A stretch of DNA of 64,000 bases from Hyalangium versicolor (GCF_020103695.1 NZ_JAHXBF010000033.1:1-64000); one strand, 5' to 3'. Shown: positions 15,125 to 24,517, numbered from the stretch's first letter. The notes: generated by a model not told the origin, from the letters alone. Numbers and translations: made by a program.

Positions 15125-15814
15125 CTACTCCTGAGGAATGTTCCGGCTCTGCGGATGCCGGATGTCCTTGCCGCGCACCATGTACACGACCATCTCGGCC
15201 ACGTTCATCGCGTGGTCACCGATGCGCTCCAGGTGCTTGGCGATGAACATCAGCGCCGTGGCGCGCCGGATGTTCTTCGAGTCCTCCATCATGTAGGCCA
15301 GGAGCTCGTTGAAGACCTTCAGGAAGAGGGCATCCAGGAGATCGTCTCCCTTGAGCACCTCCTCGGCCTTCACCACGTCATTGGACACGAAAGCGTCCAG
15401 CGCCTTCTTCACCTGCTGCTGGGCCAGCTCCGCCAGCCGCGGCGTGTCCACGTAGGGCGCCAGGGGCGGCACCTGGTTCAGATCGATGGCGCGCTCGGCG
15501 ATGTTCACCGCCAGGTCTCCGATGCGCTCCAGGTCCGTGACGATCTTCAGCGCCGTGGTGATGAGGCGCAGATCGCTGGCCGCGGGCTGCCGCAGCGCCA
15601 GGATGCGCCGGCAGAGGTCATCGATGTCCACCTCGAGCCGGTTCACGTCCTTGTCGGACTTGATGACGTTCTCGGCCAGGGCGGAGTCCCGCTCGGTGAG
15701 GGCACGCACGCTGTTGGCGATCAGCGCCTCCACCTTGGCCCCCATGGCCAACAACCGCTCGCGCAAGTCGCGCAGGTCCTGCTCGAAAGCTTTATCGGTA
15801 TGCGTTGCCGGCAT
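15125..15814 (-). CDS. phoU: Phosphate signalling complex protein PhoU
   Basis: A 229-residue all-helical protein with two PhoU repeats, the usual length. Each repeat carries the metal-binding type of motif (DLAVNIAERAI in the first, ERIGDHAMNVAEMVV in the second). PhoU links the PstSCAB transporter to the PhoR kinase and keeps the Pho response off when phosphate is plentiful. It follows pstB after 13 bases and is the last gene of the pst operon. Confidence 0.95.
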   Translation of the reverse strand: MPATHTDKAFEQDLRDLRERLLAMGAKVEALIANSVRALTERDSALAENVIKSDKDVNRLEVDIDDLCRRILALRQPAASDLRLITTALKIVTDLERIGDLAVNIAERAIDLNQVPPLAPYVDTPRLAELAQQQVKKALDAFVSNDVVKAEEVLKGDDLLDALFLKVFNELLAYMMEDSKNIRRATALMFIAKHLERIGDHAMNVAEMVVYMVRGKDIRHPQSRNIPQE

Positions 15815-15827
15815 CCGTCCCTCGCTC

Positions 15828-16604
15828 CTACCCGAACTTCCCGGTGACGTAGTCTTCGGTCCGCTTCTCGCGCGGATTGGTGAAGATCTGCTCCGTCGGC
15901 CCGCATTCCACCAACTCGCCCATGTAGAAGAAAGCCGTCCGGTCGCTCACCCGTGCCGCCTGCTGCATGTTGTGGGTGACGATCGCGATTGTATACGTGG
16001 CCTTCAGTTCGTGGATGAGCTCTTCGATTTTCGCCGTGGCGATGGGATCCAGGGCGCTCGCGGGCTCGTCCATGAGCAGCACCTCGGGCTCCACCGCCAT
16101 GGCTCGGGCGATGCAGAGGCGCTGCTGCTGGCCGCCGGACATGCCCAGGGCGCTCTCGTCCAGCCGGTCCTTCACCTCGTCCCAGAGCGCCGCGCCGCGC
16201 AGGGACTTCTCCACCCGCGCCGTCAACTGGCCCTTGTCCTTCATTCCCGCCACACGCAGGCCGTAGGCCACGTTCTCGAAGATGGACTTGGGGAAGGGGT
16301 TGGACTTCTGGAAGACCATGCCCACGCGGCGGCGCAGGTCCACCACGTCCACGCTGCGCTCGTGGATGCTCGTCCCATCCAGCAGGATGGTGCCGGTGTG
16401 GTTGGTACCGGTGATGAGATCGTTCATCCGGTTGAGCGCGCGCAGGAAGGTGGACTTGCCGCACCCGGAGGGGCCGATGAGCGCCGTCACCTGGCGATCG
16501 GGAATGGCGAGGCTCACCTTGTTGATGGCCACCTTGTTGCCGTATCGGAGCGTCAGCTCCTTCGACTCCATCTTGATGCGCGGGCTGGGCGGCTGGAAGG
16601 TCAT
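15828..16604 (-). CDS. pstB: Phosphate ABC transporter ATP-binding protein PstB
   Basis: A 258-residue ABC ATPase. Walker A is GPSGCGKST at 44-52, the signature is SGGQQQRL, Walker B is VLLMDEP, and the switch His lies in IVTHNMQQ. The FLRALNRMNDL segment after Walker A is typical of PstB. It powers phosphate import through PstC and PstA. It lies 10 bases after pstA and 13 before phoU in a compact operon. Confidence 0.97.
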   Translation of the reverse strand: MTFQPPSPRIKMESKELTLRYGNKVAINKVSLAIPDRQVTALIGPSGCGKSTFLRALNRMNDLITGTNHTGTILLDGTSIHERSVDVVDLRRRVGMVFQKSNPFPKSIFENVAYGLRVAGMKDKGQLTARVEKSLRGAALWDEVKDRLDESALGMSGGQQQRLCIARAMAVEPEVLLMDEPASALDPIATAKIEELIHELKATYTIAIVTHNMQQAARVSDRTAFFYMGELVECGPTEQIFTNPREKRTEDYVTGKFG

Positions 16605-16614
16605 GGACAGCGTC

Positions 16615-17526
16615 TCAGTGGGCGTTTGCGGCGCGCCGGCGCGTACGGGTCCGGATGACGACCGCGACGAGGTTGAGGGCGAAGGTGAGCATCAGCAGCA
16701 CCAGCACCGTGGCGTACAACAACGGGCGTGTGGCCTCTACATCCGGAGACTGCGTGGCCAGCACGTAGGTGTGGTAGCCCAGGTGCATGAACTGCGAGTT
16801 CAGCGAAGAGGGCAGATCCGGCAGGAAGTAGGCGGCGCCCGTGAAGAGGATGGGGGCCACCTCGCCCGCGCCGCGGGAGACGGCCAGCACCGCGCCGGTG
16901 AGGATTCCGGGCAGCGCTCCGGGCAGCACCACCCGCACCAGCGTCTGGGACTGGGTGGCGCCCAGGGCGAGGCTCGCGGTGCGGTGATCCAGGGGAACCG
17001 CGCGCAGGGCCTCCTCCGTGGCGACGATGACCACCGGCAGCGTGAGCACCGCCAGCGTCAGCGAGGCCCAGAGGATGCCGGGCTGGGCCCAGTGCAGGTC
17101 CTCGTAGCCCAGCACGCGGTCCAGGCCGCCGCCGACGAAGTGGATGAAGAAGCCCAGGCCGAAGAGGCCGAAGACGATGGAAGGGACGCCGGCCAGGTTG
17201 ATGACCGCCAGTCGTACCCAGCGCGCCACGATCGAGTGGGGCGGCGCGTACTCGTGCAGGTAGACGGCCGTGAGCACGCCCACCGGCATCACCGCCAGCG
17301 TCATCAGCAGCGTCAGCGCCGCTGTGCCGTAGAGGGCAGGGAAGATGCCGCCACCCATCATGCCGTCGGACGGGGGCTGGGTGAGGAACTGCCAGGTGAC
17401 GTGGCCCGCGCCTCCGCGGATGACATCCAGGAGGATGATGGCGAGCATCCCCACGATGAGCAGCGCGGAGAAACCCGTCAGCGAGGTGAAGGTCAGGCCC
17501 AGGGTCCGGCGCGTGGCGTGCTTCAC
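16615..17526 (-). CDS. pstA: Phosphate ABC transporter permease PstA
   Basis: A 303-residue inner-membrane permease from GTG 17526, which overlaps the pstC stop as GTGA and has GGGAGG upstream. Six hydrophobic helices are visible, and the permease EAA-type loop reads ASLALGATQSQTLVRVVLP. Together with PstC it forms the phosphate channel. The open frame runs far upstream into pstC, but that part is out of frame with real coding sequence. Confidence 0.95.
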   Translation of the reverse strand: MKHATRRTLGLTFTSLTGFSALLIVGMLAIILLDVIRGGAGHVTWQFLTQPPSDGMMGGGIFPALYGTAALTLLMTLAVMPVGVLTAVYLHEYAPPHSIVARWVRLAVINLAGVPSIVFGLFGLGFFIHFVGGGLDRVLGYEDLHWAQPGILWASLTLAVLTLPVVIVATEEALRAVPLDHRTASLALGATQSQTLVRVVLPGALPGILTGAVLAVSRGAGEVAPILFTGAAYFLPDLPSSLNSQFMHLGYHTYVLATQSPDVEATRPLLYATVLVLLMLTFALNLVAVVIRTRTRRRAANAH

Positions 17527-18533
17527 GAGGCACCTCCCGTGAGCCGCTTGAGGACGCGCTTCGTCCAGCTCGAGGCCACCATGTTGAGGACGAAGGTGAA
17601 GACGAACAGCTCCACGCCGATGAAGAAGAGCAGCGAGTAGTGCGGGCTGCCCACGACCACCTCGCCCATCTCGGCCGCGATGGTGGCGGACAGCGAGCGG
17701 ACCGAGTCTCCCAGGCTGGCGGAGACGATGGCCGCGTTGCCGGAGGCCATTAGGACGATCATCGTCTCGCCGATGGCGCGGCCGAAGCCCAGCACGCACC
17801 CGGCGAGGATGCCGGGAGCCGCCGCGGGCAGGACGACCTTCCAGGCGGTCTCCCAGGGCGTGGCGCCCAGCGCGAGCGAGGCCTCGCGGTAGCTGCGGGG
17901 GACCGCGGTGAGGGCGTCCTCGGACACGGTGAAGATGACCGGCACGATGGCCAGCGCCAGGCCCAGGCCCGCCACCACCGCGTTGAGCCGGTAGGTGAAG
18001 CCGAACGTCTCCTGCAGGAACGTGGCGAGCACCATCAGCGCGAAGAAGCCCAGCACCACCGACGGGATGCCGGCCAGCAGCTCGATGACGGGCTTGAGCA
18101 GCTCCCGCAGCCGCCGCGGAGCGAACTCCGCCGCGAACAGCGCGCCGGCCACGCCCACCGGCACCGCCACCACCATGGACACCACCGTCGTCTTCAGCGT
18201 GCCGATGAAGAGCGGGATCATGCTCACCTTCGGCACGGAGGACACCGGCTGCCACAGGTAGGCGAGCGGCTTGCCCGGACGCGTGGGCTGGGCCAGGAAC
18301 ATCTTGGCCAGGCTCGCTTCCTCACGCGCCTGAGCATCCAGGAAGAGGGACAGCGCCTCCTTCGCGATGAAGATGATGATCAACACCAGCGCGGCGATCC
18401 CGGTGAACGCCATCGCCGTGATGATGCCTGCGATGACCTTCTCCCGGATCTGCCGGCGCCGAGCCGCGGGGGAGATTCTCGGAGCGACCATGGGTTCCGC
18501 GAGACTCTGCTGCATGGTGGCCTCTCTATCCAT
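17523..18533 (-). CDS. pstC: Phosphate ABC transporter permease PstC
   Basis: A 336-residue permease with about six membrane helices. The first (IIFIAKEALSLF) is followed by an extended periplasmic loop, as in PstC (YLWQPVSSVPKVSMIPLFIG). The EAA loop is ASLALGATPWETAWKVVLP. GRAIGETMIVLMASG is typical of PstC. The gap to pstS (18534-18571) holds a Pho-box-like repeat, so pstCAB-phoU may have its own Pho-dependent promoter as well as read-through from pstS. Confidence 0.95.
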   Translation of the reverse strand: MDREATMQQSLAEPMVAPRISPAARRRQIREKVIAGIITAMAFTGIAALVLIIIFIAKEALSLFLDAQAREEASLAKMFLAQPTRPGKPLAYLWQPVSSVPKVSMIPLFIGTLKTTVVSMVVAVPVGVAGALFAAEFAPRRLRELLKPVIELLAGIPSVVLGFFALMVLATFLQETFGFTYRLNAVVAGLGLALAIVPVIFTVSEDALTAVPRSYREASLALGATPWETAWKVVLPAAAPGILAGCVLGFGRAIGETMIVLMASGNAAIVSASLGDSVRSLSATIAAEMGEVVVGSPHYSLLFFIGVELFVFTFVLNMVASSWTKRVLKRLTGGAS

Positions 18534-18551
18534 GTTGGTCGCTCCGTGGGC

Positions 18552-18569
18552 GTGACATTCGTGTGACGG
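18552..18569 (-). promoter_or_regulatory. Pho-box-like repeat between pstS and pstC
   Basis: On the minus strand: CCGTCAC-ACGA-ATGTCAC, a 7-4-7 direct repeat 19 bases upstream of the pstC start. It shares the TCAC half-site core with the other candidate boxes in this region. Confidence 0.6.
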
Positions 18570-18571
18570 GA

Positions 18572-19393
18572 CTACTTCACAGGGAAGTAGCCAACCTTGT
18601 TCACGATCTGCTGTCCCTCGGTGGACAGGGCGAAGTCGATGAAGGACTTGGCCTCACCCGAGGGCTTGCTGCGCAGGTAGAAGTACAGATCGCGCGAGAG
18701 CGGGTACTTGCCGCTCTTGATGTTCTCCGCGGTGGGGGCCAGCTCGTCGCTGCCCACCTTGATCTTCAGCTCCTTGACGCCCTTGGCGTAGGCGGCGCCG
18801 CCGTAGCCGATGCCGTTCTTCTCCTTGGCCACCGCGTTCACCACGGCGGCGGTGCCCGGCAGCGTCTGCGCGCTGGCGGTGTAATCCTCACCACCGAGCA
18901 GGTTGTCCTTCACGAAGGTGTAGGTGCCGGAGGAGTTCTCGCGGGAGTAGACGACGATGGGAGCGTCCGGGCCACCCACTTGCTTCCAGTTGGTGATGTC
19001 GCCCAGGTAGATGCCCTTGAGCTGCTCCTGGGTGAGCGAGTTCAGCGGGTTGTTCTCGTGGACATAAAACGTCACGCCGTCCTTGGCCACGGCGATCTCC
19101 GTGCCCGTGGTGTTGAAGCGGGTGCGGAGCTTGGCCACCTCGGTGTCCTTCATGGGGCGGCTGGCCATGCAGATGTCGGTGGTGCCGTTGATGAGCGCGG
19201 AGATGCCCGTGCCCGAGCCGCCACCGGTCACCTGCAGCTTCGAGTCGGGGTTCTTCTTCATGAACTCCTCGGCCCAGCGCTGGACCAGGATGACCATGGT
19301 GTCCGAGCCCTTGACGGTGACGGTGCCCGCCTGGGCCACCACGGGCAGCGTCAGCAGGAAGACGGCGAGGAACGATGCGAGGAACTTCTTCAT
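18572..19393 (-). CDS. pstS: Periplasmic phosphate-binding protein PstS
   Basis: A 273-residue exported substrate-binding protein. Signal peptide 1-22 (FLASFLAVFLLTLPVVAQA). Phosphate-binding segments of the PstS family are visible: TVKGSDTM, GGGSGTGISALINGTTDI, and the later YSRENSSGTYTFVKD. It delivers phosphate to PstCA. It follows the porin gene by 30 bases, so outer- and inner-membrane steps are coupled in one transcript. Confidence 0.95.
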   Translation of the reverse strand: MKKFLASFLAVFLLTLPVVAQAGTVTVKGSDTMVILVQRWAEEFMKKNPDSKLQVTGGGSGTGISALINGTTDICMASRPMKDTEVAKLRTRFNTTGTEIAVAKDGVTFYVHENNPLNSLTQEQLKGIYLGDITNWKQVGGPDAPIVVYSRENSSGTYTFVKDNLLGGEDYTASAQTLPGTAAVVNAVAKEKNGIGYGGAAYAKGVKELKIKVGSDELAPTAENIKSGKYPLSRDLYFYLRSKPSGEAKSFIDFALSTEGQQIVNKVGYFPVK

Positions 19394-19423
19394 GATGGGT
19401 GACTCCCTTGGAAACAGCGTGGC

Positions 19424-20686
19424 CTAGAAGCGGGCCTGGAACTGCAAGGTGAACAGGTTGTCCTTCGGGTCCTCGACCGAGCCGCTGTCGGCGGTGGCAG
19501 TCGAGAGCAACTCGTAGGTGGCGGAGACCTTCAGGTTCTCGCCGAAGTAGTGGATGGCCGTCGCGCCCAGCGTGCCCACGGCGTTGTTGGAGCCAAGCTT
19601 GCCGTCGGCCTCGACCGCCTTGCGGCCGTTCTCGAAGTCGAAGTGGTCGTAGCGGACCGCCAACGCGTCCGACAGGCCGATGTTCTGCACCACCATCGCC
19701 CACCAGCCGCCCGCAGGCGTGCCGTAGATCTCGTTGCCGCTGCGCTGGTACGACTTGCCGGCGATGTACTCGGCCTTGATGGCGGTGCCACCGAGCGGGA
19801 TCAGGTCCAGGTAGACCTGCGCGTCCGCGCCGATGCGGTTGCGAGCATAGGCCGTGCGGAACGCGTCCGGGGTGCTGCCGGTGCGCTTGCCGAGCGTCAG
19901 GCCCCTCCAGCCGGACACGCCGCCGGAGAGCCATCCCAGGTCGAAGCCCGCGCGGCCGACGACGTCCTTCTCCTTGTCGTTGTCCGTGCCGATGAAGTTG
20001 GTGTTCTGGATGCCGTTGCCGTTGAAGATACCGACGTTGAGGCGGAACACGCCCCAGCGGCCGTTGAACTTCGCGCCCACGTCTCGCTCGCCCGGGAGGA
20101 AGGAGCGCACCACGAGGGAGCGCTCGGGGAACTCGCGCTCGCTGGAGGACTGCGGAGCCTCGTAGCCGAAGGGCCACTTCGTCTGGCCCACGGTGAGCGA
20201 CAGGCGCTGCTTGGTGCCCGGGATGAAGAGCGTGGCCTCGACGTCCTTCAGCGAAACGCTCGAGGTGGTCGCGTCGATCTGGAACATGTACTGGGCGACA
20301 TCGCCCGTGTACGTGGCCTTGAGGCGGCTGCGGCGGATGTAGAAGCGGTTGAAGCCACCCGCGCCGGAGTCATCCAGAGACTGCTGGGCCCCGAAGCGGG
20401 CCTGGACGTAACCCGAGAACTGGAGCTTCTTGAGCGCGGACAGGTCGGTCTTCGTCTCGATGTTCTGCTCTTCGATCGCCGCCACCTTGCCCTCGGTCGT
20501 GGTCAGCCGATCGTCCACGGACGGAGCCGCGGGCGTCTCGGTGGGCTGCGCCGCGGAGGACTCGGCGGACTGCGCGGGCGCGCTCTCGGCCGGAGGCGTC
20601 GCGCCGGCGGCGGGCGTCTCCGCGGTCTGGGCCAGGGCGGCGCTCGTGGTCAGGGTCAGCAGTGCGGCAAGGAGATTCTTGGTCAC
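19424..20686 (-). CDS. OprO/OprP-type phosphate-selective porin
   Basis: A 420-residue outer-membrane porin from GTG 20686 (GGAG nine bases upstream). Signal peptide LLAALLTLTTSAALAQ is followed by a Pro/Ala/Glu/Ser-rich stretch, a short coiled segment (LTTTEGKVAAIEEQNIET), and an OprO/P-type beta barrel beginning FSGYVQARFG and ending in a C-terminal Phe (LQFQARF), the usual outer-membrane insertion signal. It lies directly before pstS. Upstream, only a single Pho-like half-site (GTGACAA, 20757) is evident; transcription may also come from the regulator gene upstream. Confidence 0.9.
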   Translation of the reverse strand: MTKNLLAALLTLTTSAALAQTAETPAAGATPPAESAPAQSAESSAAQPTETPAAPSVDDRLTTTEGKVAAIEEQNIETKTDLSALKKLQFSGYVQARFGAQQSLDDSGAGGFNRFYIRRSRLKATYTGDVAQYMFQIDATTSSVSLKDVEATLFIPGTKQRLSLTVGQTKWPFGYEAPQSSSEREFPERSLVVRSFLPGERDVGAKFNGRWGVFRLNVGIFNGNGIQNTNFIGTDNDKEKDVVGRAGFDLGWLSGGVSGWRGLTLGKRTGSTPDAFRTAYARNRIGADAQVYLDLIPLGGTAIKAEYIAGKSYQRSGNEIYGTPAGGWWAMVVQNIGLSDALAVRYDHFDFENGRKAVEADGKLGSNNAVGTLGATAIHYFGENLKVSATYELLSTATADSGSVEDPKDNLFTLQFQARF

Positions 20687-20776
20687 GTTGAAAGACTCCA
20701 GTGGGTGAAGACGCGCGCCATGTACGGGACGTCTGTGGCTCTTTCGCGGCTCCACCGTGACAAGTGGGCAACGGGC

Positions 20777-21466
20777 TCAGGCGGCGTTCGGATCGACGAT
20801 GCGGTAGCCCACGCCGCGCACCGTCTCGAGGCAGGCGCGCGCGGGGCCGAGCTTGTCGCGCAGGCGCATCACGTGCGTGTCGATGGTGCGCGTCTCGAGC
20901 GAGCTGGAGAGGCCCCAGACTTCTTCCAGGAGCTGGTCTCGCGTCTGCACGCGACCCACGCGGCTCATCATGTACTCGAGGAGGCGGAACTCCAGCGCGG
21001 TCAGCGCCACCTCTTTGTCCTCCACGTAGAAGCGGTGGGCGCCCACGTCGAGCTTGAGGGGGCCCAGGATGAGCGCCGCCGAGTCCTCCTTGGGTGGGCC
21101 GCTGCGGCGCAGGATGGCCTTGAGGCGCAGCACCAGCTCGCGGACGCTGAAGGGCTTGGTGACGTAGTCGTCCGCGCCCACCTCGAAGCCGCGCACGCGG
21201 TCGGCTTCCTCGCCCTTGGCGGTGAGCATGACGATGAGGATGTCCCGAGTGAGCGAGCCCGCGCGCAGCTGCCGGCATACCTCCGTGCCGGGCATGTCCG
21301 GCAGCATCAGATCGAGCAACACCAGATCCGGCCGTTGCTCTCGCGCCGCGTTGAGGGCCGCCTCGCCCGTGGCTGCTACCCGGGTGGAGAAGCCGGCCGA
21401 CTTGAGGTTGAAGTCGATGAGCTCCGCGAGGTCGCGCTCGTCATCGACGATGAGGACGTGTGACAT
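20777..21466 (-). CDS. PhoB-like response regulator (copy 1)
   Basis: A 229-residue OmpR/PhoB-type regulator from ATG 21466. Receiver domain with D8, D9 and phosphoacceptor Asp52 (VLLDLMLPDMPG), Thr in LTAKGEE and Lys in YVTKPFSV. C-terminal winged helix with RTIDTHVMRLRDKLG as recognition helix. About 90 bases precede the porin GTG. With a second PhoB-like gene 3 kb upstream next to phoR, this copy may be a dedicated or cross-talking regulator of porin-pst; which kinase it pairs with is unknown. Confidence 0.88.
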   Translation of the reverse strand: MSHVLIVDDERDLAELIDFNLKSAGFSTRVAATGEAALNAAREQRPDLVLLDLMLPDMPGTEVCRQLRAGSLTRDILIVMLTAKGEEADRVRGFEVGADDYVTKPFSVRELVLRLKAILRRSGPPKEDSAALILGPLKLDVGAHRFYVEDKEVALTALEFRLLEYMMSRVGRVQTRDQLLEEVWGLSSSLETRTIDTHVMRLRDKLGPARACLETVRGVGYRIVDPNAA

Positions 21467-21501
21467 GGCGGCGCAATCTGTCCTCTGTCGTTTGCGTTGG
21501 C

Positions 21502-21530
21502 GTGACGCGGGGGAAACAAGTGCGTGACGA
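21502..21530 (-). promoter_or_regulatory. Degenerate Pho-box-like repeats upstream of PhoB copy 1
   Basis: The plus strand reads GTGACGC-GGGG-GAAACAA-GTGC-GTGACGA: two good half-sites exactly 22 bp (two repeat units) apart, with a degenerate middle unit. It lies 36 bases upstream of the start. Weaker than the other candidates. Confidence 0.35.
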
Positions 21531-21590
21531 TGCGCGCCCTTGGATTCCGCGGAGTTGCGTGCGCGTGTTGCACGCCTGTGACACGCGGGC

Positions 21591-22085
21591 TCAGGCGTGC
21601 TGCGAATCCGGGCGGAGAACGGATCGGCCCGGAGCCGCAATCCACGCGAAGGTGAAGCGCTTGCCGGAGGGCATCAGCGCCAGCACCGTGCCCTTGCGCA
21701 TCTTGTCCGGCAGCTCTTCGCCGAGCGCCAGCTTGCCGGCGCGCGCCAGTCCCGGGTTGTGGCCCACCAGGATCCAGCCTGGCCCCACCTCCGAGGCCAG
21801 CTCCACGATGCGCTTGTGCGCGTGGGAGCGCGGCATCAGCGCGGAGTGCACCTCCACCTGGGCGAGCCCGAAGGCCTCGGCGAGGATCTCCGCCGTCTGG
21901 ACGGCGCGCACGAGCGGGCTGGAGAGAATGCCCGTCATGGGAGTGAGGCGCGCGAGCTTGCGCGCGTGCTGGCGGAAGGCGGCGCGTCCCTCGGGGGTGA
22001 GCGCTCGGGCCTTGTCGCCGAGCGGGTGATCTTCCTCGGCCACCGCGTGGCGGACGAGCATCAACGGAAGGGCATGAACGGACAT
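21591..22085 (-). CDS. SixA-like phosphohistidine phosphatase (histidine phosphatase family)
   Basis: A 164-residue histidine phosphatase. LVRHAVAEE near the start carries the catalytic RH motif, SSPLVRAVQTAEILAE holds the second Arg, and ILVGHNPGL carries the second catalytic His. The short length and RHA motif match SixA-type proteins, which remove phosphate from histidine phosphotransfer domains or phosphotransferase proteins. The start is ATG 22085; a slightly longer form is possible. It sits between the PhoR/PhoB pair and PhoB copy 1, so it could damp Pho phosphorelay. That is inference. Confidence 0.85.
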   Translation of the reverse strand: MSVHALPLMLVRHAVAEEDHPLGDKARALTPEGRAAFRQHARKLARLTPMTGILSSPLVRAVQTAEILAEAFGLAQVEVHSALMPRSHAHKRIVELASEVGPGWILVGHNPGLARAGKLALGEELPDKMRKGTVLALMPSGKRFTFAWIAAPGRSVLRPDSQHA

Positions 22086-22138
22086 GGGGGCGCGTCCGTA
22101 ACCCTCCGCCGCGCGTGGAGGCAAGCCACCCTTGTGTG

Positions 22139-23131
22139 TCAGCCGTCCAGATCGTTCACGGCATCCAATTGCGCTGCCAGTGCGGGCTCGGCCGCGATCG
22201 CCGTGGCCTGGGCGTGACCGAGGTCCGTGGGATCCACGGCCTCCTGCCTCAGCGCGGCGGCCTCGGCCTCGTCGCGAGGAACGGGGGGCTCCTCCGCCAC
22301 GGCGGGCTCGACGGGCGCGGCGCGGGGCGGCGCTCCCGGAGGCGGACGCAGCACGGGCCCCGGAGGCGGCAGGCCCGAGTGCCGGCGCGCGGCCTCCAGC
22401 AGTGCGTGGTGGTGGCGGTAGCGCGCTTCCACAAGCTTGTGGATGAGGATGGGGCCGCCGGGCACCTTGCGAGCGGTGAGCGCCTGGGTGGCCTTGCGTA
22501 CCGGGTAGCGCACGCGGCGGATCTGCACGCGCCAGCCCTTGGGCGTGTACGTGAAGATGCCGTAGGCCGGGCGCAGATCTCCATCCCGAGGAATGCCCGC
22601 GCTGGCCACGTCCGCGATGATCATCCGCCCCACGCGGCGCCGGTAGGGGAAGTGCAGGTGGCCGAAGGCACAGGCCGCCGCGTCCAGGTGCATGAAGAAC
22701 TTGCGGACGGACAGCTCGTCCAGCGTCGGGTCCAGCGACTCCTCGAGGTTCTTCGGGTTCGCGTGGCAGACGAAGAGGTCCTGCCCCTTGCGCGGCGTGT
22801 AGCGGATGGAGAAGGGCATGGAGCCCAGCATCTTCAGGTGGTTCTCACCCAGCTGGTCCCGCGTCCAGCGCAGCAGCTCCGTCTTCCAGTGGTCCCGCTC
22901 GCGGTAGGCGCCGCCCAGGTAGTTGCCCGCGAGGTAACAGTCCGTGTTGCCCATCAGCAGCGCATCACAGCGGTCGGCCAACAGCTCCACCGTCTCGCGC
23001 GGGTGGGCACCGCGCAGCGCCAGGTCCCCGGCGGCCACGATGTAGTCGGGCGCCATCCGGTCGATGTCCTCGAGGACCGCCTCGCAGGCTGGGAGATTGC
23101 CGTGAATGTCCGCGAGGATCGCGACCCGCAT
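22139..23131 (-). CDS. YfcE/MJ0936-type metallophosphoesterase with Pro/Ala-rich tail
   Basis: A 330-residue protein. The N-terminal about 215 residues form a calcineurin-like phosphoesterase: AILADIHGNLPA, IVAAGDLALRG, LMGNTDC in place of GNHD, FVCHANP and CAFGHLHFPY. The GNTD variant is usual for this subfamily. The C-terminal 80 residues are low-complexity Pro/Ala/Glu. It is in the phoR region: 12 bases separate it from phoR upstream and about 50 from sixA downstream. A phosphate-scavenging or nucleotide role is plausible but unproven. Confidence 0.85.
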   Translation of the reverse strand: MRVAILADIHGNLPACEAVLEDIDRMAPDYIVAAGDLALRGAHPRETVELLADRCDALLMGNTDCYLAGNYLGGAYRERDHWKTELLRWTRDQLGENHLKMLGSMPFSIRYTPRKGQDLFVCHANPKNLEESLDPTLDELSVRKFFMHLDAAACAFGHLHFPYRRRVGRMIIADVASAGIPRDGDLRPAYGIFTYTPKGWRVQIRRVRYPVRKATQALTARKVPGGPILIHKLVEARYRHHHALLEAARRHSGLPPPGPVLRPPPGAPPRAAPVEPAVAEEPPVPRDEAEAAALRQEAVDPTDLGHAQATAIAAEPALAAQLDAVNDLDG

Positions 23132-23143
23132 CGTGCGCGTATC

Positions 23144-24499
23144 CTACCCGGATGCGGCCTCAGGGGCAGCCACGGGAAGAAAAATGACGAAGACACTGCC
23201 TACATTGGGCTGGCTCTCCACCTTCACCTCTCCGTCCATGGCTCCCACCAGGTGCTTCACGATGGACAGGCCCAGGCCGGTGCCGCCCATGTCCCGGCTG
23301 CGACCTTTGTCCACCCGGTAGAATCGCTCGAAGATACGGGAGAGGTGCTTGGGCTCGATGCCCACTCCGGTGTCCTTGACGCGGACCACGCAGCGCCCGT
23401 CCTCCAATGTGCCGAAGAGGTTCACCCGGCCGCCCGCCGGGGTGTACTTCACCGCGTTATCGAGCAGGTTGAGGAGCACCTGCTCGACGGCTCGCTCGTC
23501 TCCGAGCGCAGCCAGCTCCGGGGGCACCTGGAGCTCCAGGTGGATGTCCTTGCCCGCGGCCTTGGGCTTGACGGTCTCCGCCGCTCGCGAGGCCGCCACC
23601 GCCAGGGGCACGGGGGCGATCTTCAGCTTCAGCTCGCGGGACTCCAGGCGGGATAGCTCCAGCAGATCCTCCACGAGCTCCGAGAGCCGCTCGGACTGGC
23701 GGTGGATGATCTCCACCATCTTGGGAGCCATCTCCTGATCCTTCAGGGCGCCGCTCTGGAGCGTCTCGGCATAGCCGCGGATGGCAGTGATGGGGGTGCG
23801 CAGCTCGTGGGAGACGTTGGCCACGAAGTCCTTGCGGACCTTCTCCAGGCGCCGCAGCTCCGTCACGTCGTGGAACACGGCGGCGCTGCCGGGCAGATCC
23901 TTGCCCAGGGGCGTCACGCGGATGGCCAGGGTGCGGGGGAAGAGCCCCTCCAGCGTGAGCTCCAGGCGGGAAGAGGCCCCGTCGCGGCAGGCGCGCATCA
24001 CTGCGTCGTTGAGCTCCTCGTTGCGGATGAGGGCCAGGGGACGTTGGCCGATGATGCCCGTGCTGCCCGGTTGGAGCATCTCCCTCAGGGCGTCGTTGTG
24101 GCGCACGACGGTGCCGGCGGCGTCGGTGATCCAGATGCCCTCGATCATGCCGTCCAGCACGGCGGTGAGGGTGCGCGCCTCCTGGGTGAGCTGGGAGTTC
24201 TGAGCGGTGAGCCGGGCGTGCAGCGAGTCGATGGCGCCCTCGAGGTTCGCCACCTCGTCCAGGGTGTCGTCCTCGGGAGCGGAGGGCAGGGGAGCCGTGC
24301 CCTCGGCGCGGACCCGCGTCTTGCGCGCGAGCAGCTGGAGCTGCCGCTCGAAGCTGTCCCGGCTGGCGACGATGACGGTGACGAAGCCCGCGAAGGTGAC
24401 GAGCGCGGCGGCGATGGCGCTGCCCGGCGTGTCCAGGGCCACCAGCACCACCAGGACCACCATCGCGGACAGCAGGAGCGGGATGATGAGGTTGCGCAT
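23144..24499 (-). CDS. phoR: PhoR-like sensor histidine kinase
   Basis: A 451-residue membrane histidine kinase. Two N-terminal helices with almost no periplasmic loop (1-22 and about 27-45) fit PhoR-type sensing through PstSCAB-PhoU rather than a ligand pocket. A helical linker, a PAS domain (about 110-215, MIEGIWITDAAG), HisKA with the H-box VSHELRTPITAI, and a HATPase domain (N-box LLNLLDNAVKYTP, G-boxes VKDTGVGI and GGTGLGLSIVKHLV) follow. It lies 18 bases after PhoB copy 2. The assignment as phoR rests on context and topology. Confidence 0.88.
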   Translation of the reverse strand: MRNLIIPLLLSAMVVLVVLVALDTPGSAIAAALVTFAGFVTVIVASRDSFERQLQLLARKTRVRAEGTAPLPSAPEDDTLDEVANLEGAIDSLHARLTAQNSQLTQEARTLTAVLDGMIEGIWITDAAGTVVRHNDALREMLQPGSTGIIGQRPLALIRNEELNDAVMRACRDGASSRLELTLEGLFPRTLAIRVTPLGKDLPGSAAVFHDVTELRRLEKVRKDFVANVSHELRTPITAIRGYAETLQSGALKDQEMAPKMVEIIHRQSERLSELVEDLLELSRLESRELKLKIAPVPLAVAASRAAETVKPKAAGKDIHLELQVPPELAALGDERAVEQVLLNLLDNAVKYTPAGGRVNLFGTLEDGRCVVRVKDTGVGIEPKHLSRIFERFYRVDKGRSRDMGGTGLGLSIVKHLVGAMDGEVKVESQPNVGSVFVIFLPVAAPEAASG

Positions 24500-24517
24500 G
24501 GGCAGACTGGAGCAGGC